Shown in pieces: positions 1-10,000 of a stretch of DNA of 64,000 nucleotides (its first letter is position 1; every line of letters begins with the position of its first letter). The notes below the pieces were generated by a model, which saw only the letters and a program-made list of their open reading frames with translations, ran no database searches and was not told where the DNA came from. Made by a program: the position numbers and the translations under genes. Source of the stretch: Lentzea waywayandensis. Lineage in GTDB: Bacteria; Actinomycetota; Actinomycetes; Mycobacteriales; Pseudonocardiaceae. The stretch covers positions 248,001-312,000 of the forward strand of contig NZ_FOYL01000011.1 in assembly GCF_900115955.1 (NCBI RefSeq), read 5' to 3'.

Positions 1-1
1 C

Positions 2-85
2 GACGAGTTCCTGCACGTCCTGACGATGTGCGGCGGCGAACTGGCCCGCGACATGGTCGTCGTGCGAGGGGTGGCCGGATGCTGA
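2..85 (+). CDS. 3' end of an unidentified upstream gene
   Basis: Only the last 27 codons and the TGA stop are inside the window, so no function can be assigned. The stop codon at 83-85 lies 7 bp inside the P450 gene that starts at 79. The two are therefore almost certainly co-transcribed and probably translationally coupled. The frame is open from the window edge and ends in Gly-Cys. Confidence 0.55.
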   Translation, partial: DEFLHVLTMCGGELARDMVVVRGVAGC

Positions 86-1374
86 GCTGGTTGCCCGCAC
101 GGGTGGTCGCGTTGCGCGCCAAGGTGTTCGAGAAGGTCAACGGGGACAACGCCATCACGTTCCCGAACGACCGGGTCGGCCCCGACCGCTTCCAGGAGCT
201 CTACAGCCACCCCGCCGCGAACGGCCGCAGCCGGGGCGCCGGGCTGTCGGACCTGTTCTGGTACTGGCTCTCCCCCGGCCCCGAGGTGCACCAGGAGCAC
301 CTGGAGGCCGGGCCGCGCTACGACGACGTGGCCCGCGCGACCCGCACCTTCCTCGCGGGATCGAGCGACGCGCTGTCGGCGGCGGCGACGCGATGCACGG
401 CGAAGGTGCTGGACGAGGTTCTCGGCGGCCGCGTCACCGCCGTGCGGTTGCGCGACCTGATGATGCCGGTGTGGGCCGAGTACTTCTACGAGCTGGTGTT
501 CGGCGAACCGTGTCCCCGCCTCGCGCGTGACCTGATCGTCGGACACGCCACCGATGTCGTGAACTCGTTGAAGTGCACCAGCCTGCGTCACCCCGCCCGC
601 CGTGACCGTCTCACCCGCTACCTCAAGGTGCGGCTCGCGGACGTCCGGCATCCGATGCCCGAGACGTTGTCGGAGGCCGAACAGGTGCACTACCTGCAGG
701 GCACCTACTTCAACACGGCCGTCGTGCAGATGGCCGAGGCGATGGCGCACCTGCTGCTCGCGCTGGCACAACATCCCGAAGCGGCGCAGCGAGTCGACGA
801 CGACCGGTACTTCGCCCACGTGCTCGACGAGACCTTCCGCCTCTACCCGTTGTTCGGCATCGCCCACCGCATCACGACCGCCGACATCGAACTGGACGAA
901 CAGACGTCGTTTCCAGCGGGGTCGGTGCTGTGCTTCAGCTATCCCGCCTACCACGCCACCGGCTACGACAACCCGCACGAGTTCGACCCAGGCCGCTGGG
1001 AGAACACCGCGGCACGCAACGAGCACCACATCCCGTTCGGCGTCGCCGCCAACCGCCCCTGCCCGGCGTGGCGGCTCTCCCCCATCGTGATGCGCGCCTG
1101 CGCCCGGGAGGTGCTGCACCGCGTCGCACTGCACTCCTCGGTGACGCACACCCGGTCGCTGCCCAGCCGAGGACCGTGCCTGCTCGTCCGCAACGGCCCG
1201 GTGCCACGAAAGCGCCTGGCGCTGATGCGCGTGCGCGACCGCTGGGAGGACGTCTGGCGCAGCGTCGTCCAGCTCGTGCTCGGCACCGCGATGGTGCTGC
1301 ACGCCCACCGGCTCCGGCCGGCCGGGCGCTATTTCGACACGCACGACACGCAGGGTTGCCCGGTCCGGCACTGA
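79..1374 (+). CDS. cytochrome P450-like monooxygenase with an atypical heme loop
   Basis: Predicted heme-thiolate monooxygenase of 431 residues, a usual length for a soluble bacterial P450. The K-helix ExxR is seen as ETFR (E251-R254), followed by LYP. An I-helix-like stretch (QGTYFNTAV) comes before it. The heme-binding loop reads FGVAANRPCPAW with the likely thiolate ligand at Cys328. This loop has one residue more between Phe and Cys than the usual FxxGxxxCxG signature, and has Ala where the first Gly is expected. I chose ATG 79, which overlaps the upstream stop, rather than the in-frame start at 28. The PKS genes nearby suggest oxidative tailoring of a polyketide, but the substrate cannot be read from sequence. 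Confidence 0.82.
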   Translation: MLSWLPARVVALRAKVFEKVNGDNAITFPNDRVGPDRFQELYSHPAANGRSRGAGLSDLFWYWLSPGPEVHQEHLEAGPRYDDVARATRTFLAGSSDALSAAATRCTAKVLDEVLGGRVTAVRLRDLMMPVWAEYFYELVFGEPCPRLARDLIVGHATDVVNSLKCTSLRHPARRDRLTRYLKVRLADVRHPMPETLSEAEQVHYLQGTYFNTAVVQMAEAMAHLLLALAQHPEAAQRVDDDRYFAHVLDETFRLYPLFGIAHRITTADIELDEQTSFPAGSVLCFSYPAYHATGYDNPHEFDPGRWENTAARNEHHIPFGVAANRPCPAWRLSPIVMRACAREVLHRVALHSSVTHTRSLPSRGPCLLVRNGPVPRKRLALMRVRDRWEDVWRSVVQLVLGTAMVLHAHRLRPAGRYFDTHDTQGCPVRH

Positions 1375-1390
1375 CCACAGGAGATGCCCG

Positions 1391-2665
1391 GTGAACCAGA
1401 TCCACTTCGCGTTGCAGGTCTTCGCCGCGCTGGCGCTCGTGCTCGCCGCGACCACGCTGTGCGGGCGGCTCGCCATGCTGATCAAACAACCCAGGGTCGT
1501 CGGCGAGATGGTCGCCGGCGTGCTGCTCGGTCCCGCACTGTTCGGCGCCATCGCACCCGGCGTGCAGGCCCAGATCTTCCCCGCCGACGTCAAGAGCACC
1601 CTGTACGTGCTCAGCACGATCGGGCTCACCTTCTACATGTTCCTCGTCGGGTCCTCTTTGGACCACGGCCTCACCACGGGTGCCAACGCGCGCAAGGCGA
1701 CGATCCTCGCCGTGTCCGGCATCGTGCCCACGTTCCTGCTCGGCGCGGGCACGGCGGTCCTCTTCTTCGACTCGCTGAGCCCCGAGGGATCGCAGCTGTG
1801 GGTGTTCATGCTGTTCGTCGGCGGCGCCCTGTCGATCACCGCCTTCCCGATGCTCGCGCGGATCCTGCAGGAACGCGGCATCGCGAACACCCCGATCGGC
1901 GGCCTCACCCTGGTCGCCGCCGCGATCGACGACGCGGTGGCGTGGGGGTTCCTCGCGCTGATCATCGCGGTCGGCACGTCCGGCAGCCCGTCCGGCGCGT
2001 TGCGCACGATCCTGGGCGCGGCGATCTTCGCGGTCCTGATGCTCACGCTGGGCCGCAAGTGGCTCGCCAAGCTCGGGGAACGCGCCGAACGCGACGGCAA
2101 GCTCAGCCGCGACATGGTGGCCGTGATCCTGCTGATCGTCCTGCTGGCGGGCTGGTTCACCGACCTCATCGGCGTGTTCTCGGTGTTCGGCGGCTTCATC
2201 ACCGGCCTCGCGATGCCCAAGTCGAAGGTCGTGCGCCAGGAACTCGAAGCCAAGCTCTCCGACCTGAACTCGATCCTGCTGCTGCCGGTGTTCTTCGCGT
2301 TCAGCGGCCTCAACACGCGCGTCGACGGCTTCGGCTCGGGCGGCGCGCTCTGGTTCCCGCTCGCGGTGATCATGCTGGCCGCGTTCGCCGGCAAGTACCT
2401 CGGCTGCGGCCTGGTGGTCCGCGCCCAGGGCTACTCGTGGCGCTACGCCTCCGCGGTCGGCGGCCTGATGAACGCCCGCGGCCTGATGATCCTGATCTTC
2501 ATCAACATCGGCCTGGCCTACGACCTGGTGACACCGGAGATGTTCGCGATCCTCGTCGCCGTCGCGATCGTCACCACCGCCGCGGCCATGCCGATCTACC
2601 GCGCGTCCCTGCCCGACCACCTGGAGGCGCAGGCCGACGTCAGGACCCCGTCACCAGTTCGCTGA
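1391..2665 (+). CDS. cation:proton antiporter (CPA2/KefB-type membrane protein)
   Basis: Polytopic membrane protein of 424 residues with about a dozen hydrophobic segments and no obvious C-terminal TrkA-N/RCK domain. The membrane core shows features of the CPA2 sodium/proton exchanger fold, including a VGEMVAGVLLGP segment near the N-terminus and a paired acidic AAIDDAVAW segment where the ion-binding aspartates sit in this family. The GTG start at 1391 has an AGGAG about 7 bp upstream, and the gene follows the P450 by 16 bp, so the two look like one operon. Antiporters of this type occur in biosynthetic loci and may serve export or ion homeostasis; here that is inference. Its 3' end overlaps the convergent glycosyltransferase by 26 bp. 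Confidence 0.85.
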   Translation: MNQIHFALQVFAALALVLAATTLCGRLAMLIKQPRVVGEMVAGVLLGPALFGAIAPGVQAQIFPADVKSTLYVLSTIGLTFYMFLVGSSLDHGLTTGANARKATILAVSGIVPTFLLGAGTAVLFFDSLSPEGSQLWVFMLFVGGALSITAFPMLARILQERGIANTPIGGLTLVAAAIDDAVAWGFLALIIAVGTSGSPSGALRTILGAAIFAVLMLTLGRKWLAKLGERAERDGKLSRDMVAVILLIVLLAGWFTDLIGVFSVFGGFITGLAMPKSKVVRQELEAKLSDLNSILLLPVFFAFSGLNTRVDGFGSGGALWFPLAVIMLAAFAGKYLGCGLVVRAQGYSWRYASAVGGLMNARGLMILIFINIGLAYDLVTPEMFAILVAVAIVTTAAAMPIYRASLPDHLEAQADVRTPSPVR

Positions 2666-3755
2666 GCCGCGCGACCACGGCGGCCGGGACCGGCATGTCC
2701 GCGATCTCGGCCGCCACCTTCCCCGCGACCTCCCGCGCGGCCGGGTCATCGAGCAGATGGCCCGCCGCCGCGGTGATCGCGTCGGCGGTGATCTCCTGGC
2801 CGACGAGCTTCGCACCAGCACCGGTCTCCGCCAGCACGTCGGCGTTCACGAACTGGTCGGCTCCCTGCGGCAGCACCAGTTGCGGCAGACCGGCCGCGAG
2901 CGCGCCGAGGACCGTGCCCGTTCCACCGTGGTGCACCACGAGATCGGCCCGCCGGAGCACCTTCGCCTGCGGCACGAACCCCGCGACGCGCACGTTCGCC
3001 GGCACGTCGCCCAGGAGCGCGGAATCACCGGGACCGGTCGCCACCAGGACGGTGACCGGGAGCCGGGCGAGGCCGTCGATCGCCTGCCGCAGAACGTCCG
3101 TCGCGCTGAACGACACCGTGCCGAGCGTCAGGTACACCAGCGGTTTCGTAGTTTCGAGCTCTGGCATCGGCACGTCCGGATCGAACGCCGTCGGCCGCTG
3201 CCGCAGCACCGTGGGCAGCGCCGCGACCACCGGATCACGCACGGTGTCCGGCCACAGGTCGATCGCGACGTCCCCCATCATCAGGTCGGCGGGCGCGGCG
3301 CCGTCCCACATCCACGCCATCTCCCCCGCCGCCATCTGCTGGATCGCGGGCGGCATGGACCGGCCGATCACGTGCGAGACGAACGGGATCCCGGCGTCGC
3401 GGGCGGCCTTCGCGGCACCGGTGTCGCTCTGCTCGTAGACGACCAGGTCGGGCTTGATCCGCGGCAGGAGGGCGCCGAGATCCTTGACCGTCGCCCGCGG
3501 CAGCACGTCCGCGAACATCGTGATCAACAGCCGTGGCACCTCGGCGTCGCCGTGCCGCCTGCGAGCCTCGGTTTCGGCCTCTGCGACCGAGATGCCCGAG
3601 GCGTACGCCTCGAAACCCAGCTCACGCGCCTTCTCCACGAAGCTCGGGCCGATCGCGAACACGACCTCGTGGCCTGCCTGCTGCGCCGCGCGGGCCAGCG
3701 GGACCAGTGGAAACAGGTGCCCGTAGGCGGGACGGCACGAGAAGAGGATGCGCAC
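2640..3755 (-). CDS. GT1 glycosyltransferase, macrolide (MGT)-like
   Basis: GT-B fold glycosyltransferase of 371 residues, likely moving a sugar from an NDP-sugar to a small-molecule acceptor. The N-terminus (RILFSCRPAYGHLFPLVPLA) is the usual acceptor-domain start of the macrolide and antibiotic glycosyltransferases. The C-terminal donor-binding motif HHGGTGTVLGALAAGLPQLV with the downstream PQGADQF is intact. It runs convergent to the antiporter, overlapping it by 26 bp, and divergent from the PKS. It may glycosylate the PKS product or protect the host by glycosylating it. A fragment that looks like a regulator N-terminus lies directly upstream on the same strand. Confidence 0.88.
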   Translation of the reverse strand: MRILFSCRPAYGHLFPLVPLARAAQQAGHEVVFAIGPSFVEKARELGFEAYASGISVAEAETEARRRHGDAEVPRLLITMFADVLPRATVKDLGALLPRIKPDLVVYEQSDTGAAKAARDAGIPFVSHVIGRSMPPAIQQMAAGEMAWMWDGAAPADLMMGDVAIDLWPDTVRDPVVAALPTVLRQRPTAFDPDVPMPELETTKPLVYLTLGTVSFSATDVLRQAIDGLARLPVTVLVATGPGDSALLGDVPANVRVAGFVPQAKVLRRADLVVHHGGTGTVLGALAAGLPQLVLPQGADQFVNADVLAETGAGAKLVGQEITADAITAAAGHLLDDPAAREVAGKVAAEIADMPVPAAVVARLSELVTGS

Positions 3756-3765
3756 CCCGTCCAGA

Positions 3766-3912
3766 CTAGTGATCTTTCAGTGCTGGAGACGGGTTCGAGG
3801 CTGCAGCCGTCCGGGTCGAGGACGTTCGCGGCGTCCAGGCGGGATACCGCGCCAGCTCGGCCGGGGACGGCAGGACCGTCAACAGCCGCAGTAGTCGGGA
3901 CGACGTGGTGAG
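3766..3912 (-). pseudogene. remnant of a WYL/YafY-type HTH regulator N-terminus
   Basis: A 48-codon frame from GTG 3912 starts with LTTSSRLLRLLTVL, which closely resembles the first residues of YafY/WYL transcriptional regulators. After that the sequence no longer matches a helix-turn-helix and stops, and the WYL effector domain is absent. I read it as a decayed regulator left between the glycosyltransferase and PKS promoters. It could instead be a chance frame, since the resemblance covers only about 15 residues. Confidence 0.4.
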
Positions 3913-3941
3913 CACCGGTCCATTGTGGCGGGAATGGCCGA

Positions 3942-3959
3942 CTTCAGTTAGCACTGAAG
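3942..3959. promoter_or_regulatory. inverted-repeat operator candidate upstream of the PKS
   Basis: CTTCAGT-TAGC-ACTGAAG, 7-bp perfect arms around 4 bp, lies about 60 bp upstream of the PKS GTG start and just upstream of the WYL-type remnant. A partial half-site (TTTCAGTGCTGG) recurs near 3775-3786. The AT-rich GCTATAGAC just after it could be part of a -10 region. The size and placement fit a dimeric regulator site controlling the divergent PKS and glycosyltransferase genes; the regulator is unknown. Confidence 0.45.
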
Positions 3960-4017
3960 CTATAGACACCCTCAACAACTCCGCCGTCGCTACGGTCGGC
4001 TTCGGGGAGGTACCGGG

Positions 4018-7000
4018 GTGAAGCCGATTTCTGAGTTGCTTGTGGACAACGCTCGTGAGAGCGGTTCCAGGGACGCCTACAGCGATGACCGGCGGACCGT
4101 CACGTGGTCCGCGCTGGCCGATCGCACCGGCCGTCTCGCGGCGGGGCTGGGGGTCGAACGCGGGGCTCGGGTGGCGGTGCTGCTCGACGACGGCGTCGAC
4201 CTGGTCGAGGCGGTGCTGGCCGTGGCTCGGGCGGCCGCCGTCTGCGTGCTGCTGAGTCCGCACGCGACCGAGGCCGAGCTGCGGGTGCTGCTGGCCGACT
4301 GCGCGCCGTCGCTGGTGATCACCGGGCCGGGTCAGCTCGCGAAGCTTCCCGGCTCGCTGCGCGTGATGGTCGCCGGAGAGGAGTTCGAGGCGCTCGCCAC
4401 CGGGGAGAACGGCGCGCCGCGCGACGATCTCGGGCTCGACGAGCCGGCCTGGATGCTCTACACGTCGGGCACGACCGGGGCGCCGAAGGGTGCGGTGTCG
4501 ACGCAGCGAGCCGGGTTGTGGTCGCCGCTGACGTGCTACGGGCCGGTGCTCGGGATGTCCGCGGAGGACCGGCTGCTGTGGCCGTTGCCGATGTCGCACA
4601 GCTGGGCGCACACGATGTGCCTGCTGGCGGTGCTCACGCTGGGCGCGCAGGCCCGCATCTGCGGACGGGTCGAGCCCGCCGTGCTGAAGCGGCTGATCAG
4701 CGAGTACGAGCCGACCGTGCTCGCCGGGGTGCCCACGACGTACCGGATGCTGCTGGAGACCTCGCCCGTTCCGGTGCCGTCGTTGCGCTTCTGCCTGACG
4801 GCCGGGGCGCCCAGCGATGCCCGGTTGCTGTCCGACGTGGGTGACGCGCTCGGTGCTCCCCTGCTCGACCTGTACGGCACCACCGAGACCTGTGGCGCGA
4901 TCAGCGTCGGGCCGCCGGTCGCCGGGGTGTCCGTGCAGATCGTCCAAGGTGAGATCCAGGTCAGCAGTCCCGGACTGTTCACCGAGTACCACGGCCGGCC
5001 CGACGAGACCGCGAAGGCGTTGCGGGACGGGTGGTATCGGACCGGTGACCTCGGACGGTTCGCCGAGGACGGCACGCTTCTCGTCACCGGACGGGTCGGC
5101 GACCTGATCATCCGGGGCGGGCAGAACGTCGACCCGGTGGAGGTCGAGGCCGTCCTGCTCGGGCTTCCCGGCGTGCGGGACGCGGCGGTCGTGGCCCGGC
5201 CGGACTCGGTGCTGGGCGAGGTGCCGGCGGCGTTCGTCGTCGGGCAGGCGGACGAGGCTTCGGTGCTTCGGGCGTGCGCGGAGGTGTTGTCGGCGCACAA
5301 GGTTCCGGTGGAGGTGCGGTTCGTGGACGCCGTACCGCGCACCGGGTCGGGCAAGGCCAAGCGGAACCTGCTGCGGGAGATGCTCGTGCCGGCGCCGCGG
5401 ACCGGGTCGCTGGAGCAGCTCGTGCTGGACGAGGTCGCGGCCATGCGCGGTGCGCCGATCAATGCCACCACCGCCTTCGCCGACACCGGTATGACGTCGT
5501 TGGACGGCACCACGCTCCGGCACCGGCTGAGCGTGCTGACCGGGCTTTCGCTGCCCGCGACGCTGGTGTGGGACCACCCGACGCCGGCCGCGGTCGCCGC
5601 GCATCTGTCGTCACTGCTGCACGGGTCGGCGCCGGAACCCGTTGCCCCGCAACCGTCCGAGGCCGAGCCGATCGCGATCGTCGCCGTGGGATGCCGCTTT
5701 CCGGGTGGGGTTTCGTCGCCGGAGGACCTGTGGCGGCTGGTCGCCGACGGTGTCGACGCGACCAGCGAGTTCCCGGTGAACCGCGACTGGGACGTGGACT
5801 CGCTCTACGACCCCGCTCCGGACCAGGCGGGCAGGACCTACGTCCGGCGCGGTGGGTTCCTGCACGACGCGGCCGACTTCGACGCCGGGTTCTTCGGCAT
5901 CTCGCCGCGCGAAGCCGTCGCGATGGACCCGCAGCAACGGCTGCTGCTGGAGGTCGCGTGGGAGACCGTCGAACGGGGCGGGATCGCGCCGACTTCGTTG
6001 CACGGCAGCGATACCGCGGTGTTCGTCGGGCTGATGCACAACGACCACGCTTCGCGCGTGGACGGGCACGGCATCGAGTCGCATCTCGCGCTGGGGTCGA
6101 CCGGGAGTGTCGCGTCCGGGCGGATCTCGTACGTGCTCGGGCTGCGCGGCCCGTCGCTGACGATCGACACGGCCTGCTCTTCGTCGCTCGTCGCGATGCA
6201 CCTGGCCGCTCGCTCGCTGCGGTCCGGGGAGTGTTCGCTGGCGCTGGCGGGCGGGGTGACGGTGATGGCGACGCCGGGGCCGTTCGTCGCGTTCAGCCAG
6301 CAGCGGGCGCTCTCACCGGACGGGCGGTGCCGTTCGTTCGCCGCCGGTGCCGACGGCACGGGCTGGGCGGAGGGCGCCGGGTTGGTGCTGCTGGAACGGC
6401 TTTCGGACGCCCAGCGGCACGGTCACCCGGTGCTGGGCGTGCTGCGCGGGTCGGCGGTGAACTCCGATGGAGCCTCGAACGGCCTGACCGCGCCGAACGG
6501 ACCGGCACAGCAGGACGTGATCCGGCGGGCGCTGGCCGACGCCGGGCTGCGCGGGTCCGATGTGGACGTCGTGGAGGGGCACGGGACCGGGACGGCGCTC
6601 GGGGATCCGATCGAGGCGTCCGCGCTGGTCGCGACCTACGGGGCCGGGCGGGAGCGTCCGCTGTGGCTCGGATCGGTCAAGTCGAACATCGGGCACACAC
6701 AGGCGGCGGCGGGGATCGCGGCGCTGATCAAGGTGCTGTGGGCGATGCGGCACCGGGTGCTGCCCCGGTCGCTGTACGCGGACGAGCCCTCTCCGCACGT
6801 CGAGTGGTCCGGGGTCCGGCTGCTGGCCGACTCCGTTGCCTGGCCTGGCAAACGGCCTCGGCGGGCGGGGATCTCGTCGTTCGGGATCAGCGGGACCAAC
6901 GCGCACGTCATCGTGGAGGAGCCGCCCGTCCGTGAGGTGGAGCCTGGTGGCGTGGGTGTAGCGCCCTGGTTGGTCAGCGGTGACGACGAGGAAGGGCTGC

Positions 7001-10000
7001 GGGCGCACGCCGCCGCGCTTGCGGACGCGCTGACCGACGAGTCCTCAGTGGACGTTGGCTGGTCGCTGGTCTCGTCGAGGGCTCAGCTGAGCCGCAGAGC
7101 GGCTGTTCTTCCCGGTGGCGACATGATCGCCGGGTTGCGGGACCTGGCGCGTGGCGTGCCGAACCCCGCGGTGCTGGTCGCCACCGCGCAACGGTCCCCG
7201 AAGCCTGCTTTCCTGTTCACCGGGCAGGGTTCGCAACGTCCCGGGATGGGTCTGGAGCTTGCCGCGGAGTTTCCTGCCTTCCGCGAGGCCTTCTTCGCGG
7301 TGTGCGCGGAGTTCGGGATTCCGGTGGAGGTGCTCACCGGGCCGTTGGTCGAGCGCACCGAGTACGCGCAGCCCGCGCTGTTCGCCTACGAGGTGGCGAT
7401 GTGCGCGTTGCTCGGGTCGCAGGGCGTGCGGCCCAGCGCTGTCGTGGGGCACTCCATCGGCGAACTGGCCGCCGCGCACGTCGCGGGTGTGTTGTCGTTG
7501 CCGGACGCCGTCCGGCTGGTGACGGCTCGTGGCCGCGCAATGGCCGCGATGCCTCCGGGTGCGATGGTCGCCGTCCGCTGTGCCGCCGACGAGGCGCGGC
7601 GGATCGCCGCCGAGTTCGGGGTGTCGGTCGCGGCCATCAACGGACCCGAGTCGGTCGTGCTGTCCGGTGCTCCTGAGGCCGTGGACGCGATCGGTGGACG
7701 TCGGCTCGGCTCGTACGCGTTCCACTCCGCGCTGCTCGACGGGGTGCTGGACGAGTTCCGTGAGGTCGCGGAGTCCATCACCTACCGCCGTCCGGAGGTG
7801 TCGTTCTTCTCGACGCTGACCGGACGGCAGGAGTCCGAGGCGCTCACCTCGCCGTCGTACTGGGTTCGGCAGGCTCGGGAGACCGTGCTGTTCGCCGACG
7901 CCGTGCGGAGTCTCGGCGCCACGGTGTTCGCCGAGGTCGGACCGTCCGCGACGCTCACGGCGCTGGGGCAGGAGTCGGTGGACGGGGCGTTCGTGCCGAT
8001 GGCGCGTGGCGTGCTGGACGGACTGGCGGCGTTGCACGTGCAGGGCGTGGACGTCGACTGGACCACCGTGTACGCGGGCACCGGGGCGCGGCGTCGCGAC
8101 CTGCCCGTGTATCCGTTCCAACGGGAGCGCTACTGGTTGAGGTCCGGTAGCTCGTCGTCCGAGCCGGTCATCTCGGTGTCGCGCTGGCCGTGGCTCGCGG
8201 ACCACCGCATCGGCGACGACGTCATCGTGCCCGCGACGGTGTTCGTGGAGATGGCGTGGCAGGCGACCGGTGATCGGCTCGAGGACCTCGTCGTGCACGA
8301 ACCGTTGGTGCTCAAGGAGGACGTGCGGGTTCAGGTTCTCGTCGACCAGGAGCGGACCGTCACCGTCTGGTCCCGTGCCGCCTCCAGTGGGCCGTGGACT
8401 CGCCACGTCTCCGCTTCCGCCGTGTCTGGTCGCGGGTTCCCGGACTCCCCTGCTGTGGTGCCTTCCGACGCGTTGCCCGTCGCCGTCGACTACGCGGGCC
8501 TTGCGGCGCGGGGGTATCACTACGGGCCGGCGTTCCGGGGCGTGACGGCGTTGTGGCGGCTCGGTGATGAGCTGTTCGCCGACATCGACCTGCCTTCTGG
8601 TGCGATGCCGTGCGTGCTCGATGCGGCGTTGCACGCCGCGTTGCTGGCGGAACCCGGTGGCGCGGTCAAGGTTCCGTTCGCGTTCAACGGTGTCGAGATC
8701 TACCGGACCGATGTCACGGCCGTGCGTGCGCATCTCACGCGTATCGGGCCGGATGAGGTGCGCGTGCTGCTCACCGACCACGCCGGGCGTCCGGTGGCGC
8801 TCATCGAGTCGTTGGTGACGCGGCCGTTGAAGGTCCACGACGTGCTGAAGCAGGTGCGCTGGGTCCCGGTGACGCCGTCGCCGGTGGTCGGTGAGGTCTT
8901 CGAGGCCTCGGACGTCGTGTCCACTCTGGACCGGTTGCACCGCTGGCTCGCGGCGCCGTCGGAACGGCTGGTGGTGGTCACGCGCAACGCCACCGGCGAC
9001 GACCCGGATCTCGCGGCCGCCGCGGTGTGGGGACTCGTCAGCAGCGCCCAGGCCGAGCATCCCGAACTGGGTCTGGTCGACCTGCGCTCCGCCGGAGACA
9101 CTGCGATCGTTTCCAGTGAACCGCGCATCGCCGTGGACGGCTCGCTCGTGCTCGCGCCCCAGCTCGTGCCGGCCTCGGAGCCTTCCGGCGCACTGCCCTC
9201 GTTCGACGGCACCGTGCTGATCACCGGCGGCACCAGTGCGCTCGCCGAACCGTTGGCCCGCTACCTCGCTCCTCGTGCGCGGCACCTGGTGCTGGCGAGT
9301 CGCAGCGGCGGAAAGCCCGACTGGGCAACGGAACTCGCCTGTCCGGTGACCGTCGTGGCGTGCGACGTCAGCGATCGGGCGGCGGTCGAGGAGCTGGTGG
9401 CGTCGTGTGCGCCGTTGCGGGCGGTCTTCCACCTGGCCGGCGTGCTGGACGACGGACTGCTCGGCACGATGACTTCGGAGCGGTTGCGTCACGTCTTCGC
9501 GCCCAAGGCTGACGGGGCGTTGAACCTCCACGAGGCGACCGCGCACCTCTCGCTTTCCGCGTTCGTCCTGTACTCCTCGGCTTCCGGAGTGCTGGGCAGG
9601 CCGGGACAGTCGAACTACGCGGCCGCGAACGCGTTCCTCGACGCTCTCGCCCGGCACCGGGTGGCGCGCGGGTTGCCGGGCCTGTCGCTGGCCTGGGGGT
9701 TGTGGGACACCGACTCCGGGATGGGCGCGGACCTGCCGTCCGACGGCGTGGTCGCGATGAGCGCGGAGACCGGGATCGCGGCGCTCGATCGGGCGTTGCG
9801 AACGCGGGAGCCCGTGCTGGTGCCGATCCAGCTGGCGCCTGTTGCCGCGGCTCGGGACGCGGGCTGGCGCGATGTCGGGCAGGGAGTTCGTGGTGTGCTC
9901 GCGTCGGTGCTCGGCTACCCCGATCCGGCTTCGCTGCCCGCGGACAGGGACTTCACCGAGCTCGGGTTCGACTCGCTGACGGCGTTGCAGGTGCGCAACC

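Noticed and set aside
935..2620. Minus-strand open frame of 561 codons opposite the P450 and antiporter
   Set aside because: It is an antisense shadow of GC-rich coding DNA: composition is all Arg/Asp/Glu/His/Gln with no motif, while the plus strand has clear domains.
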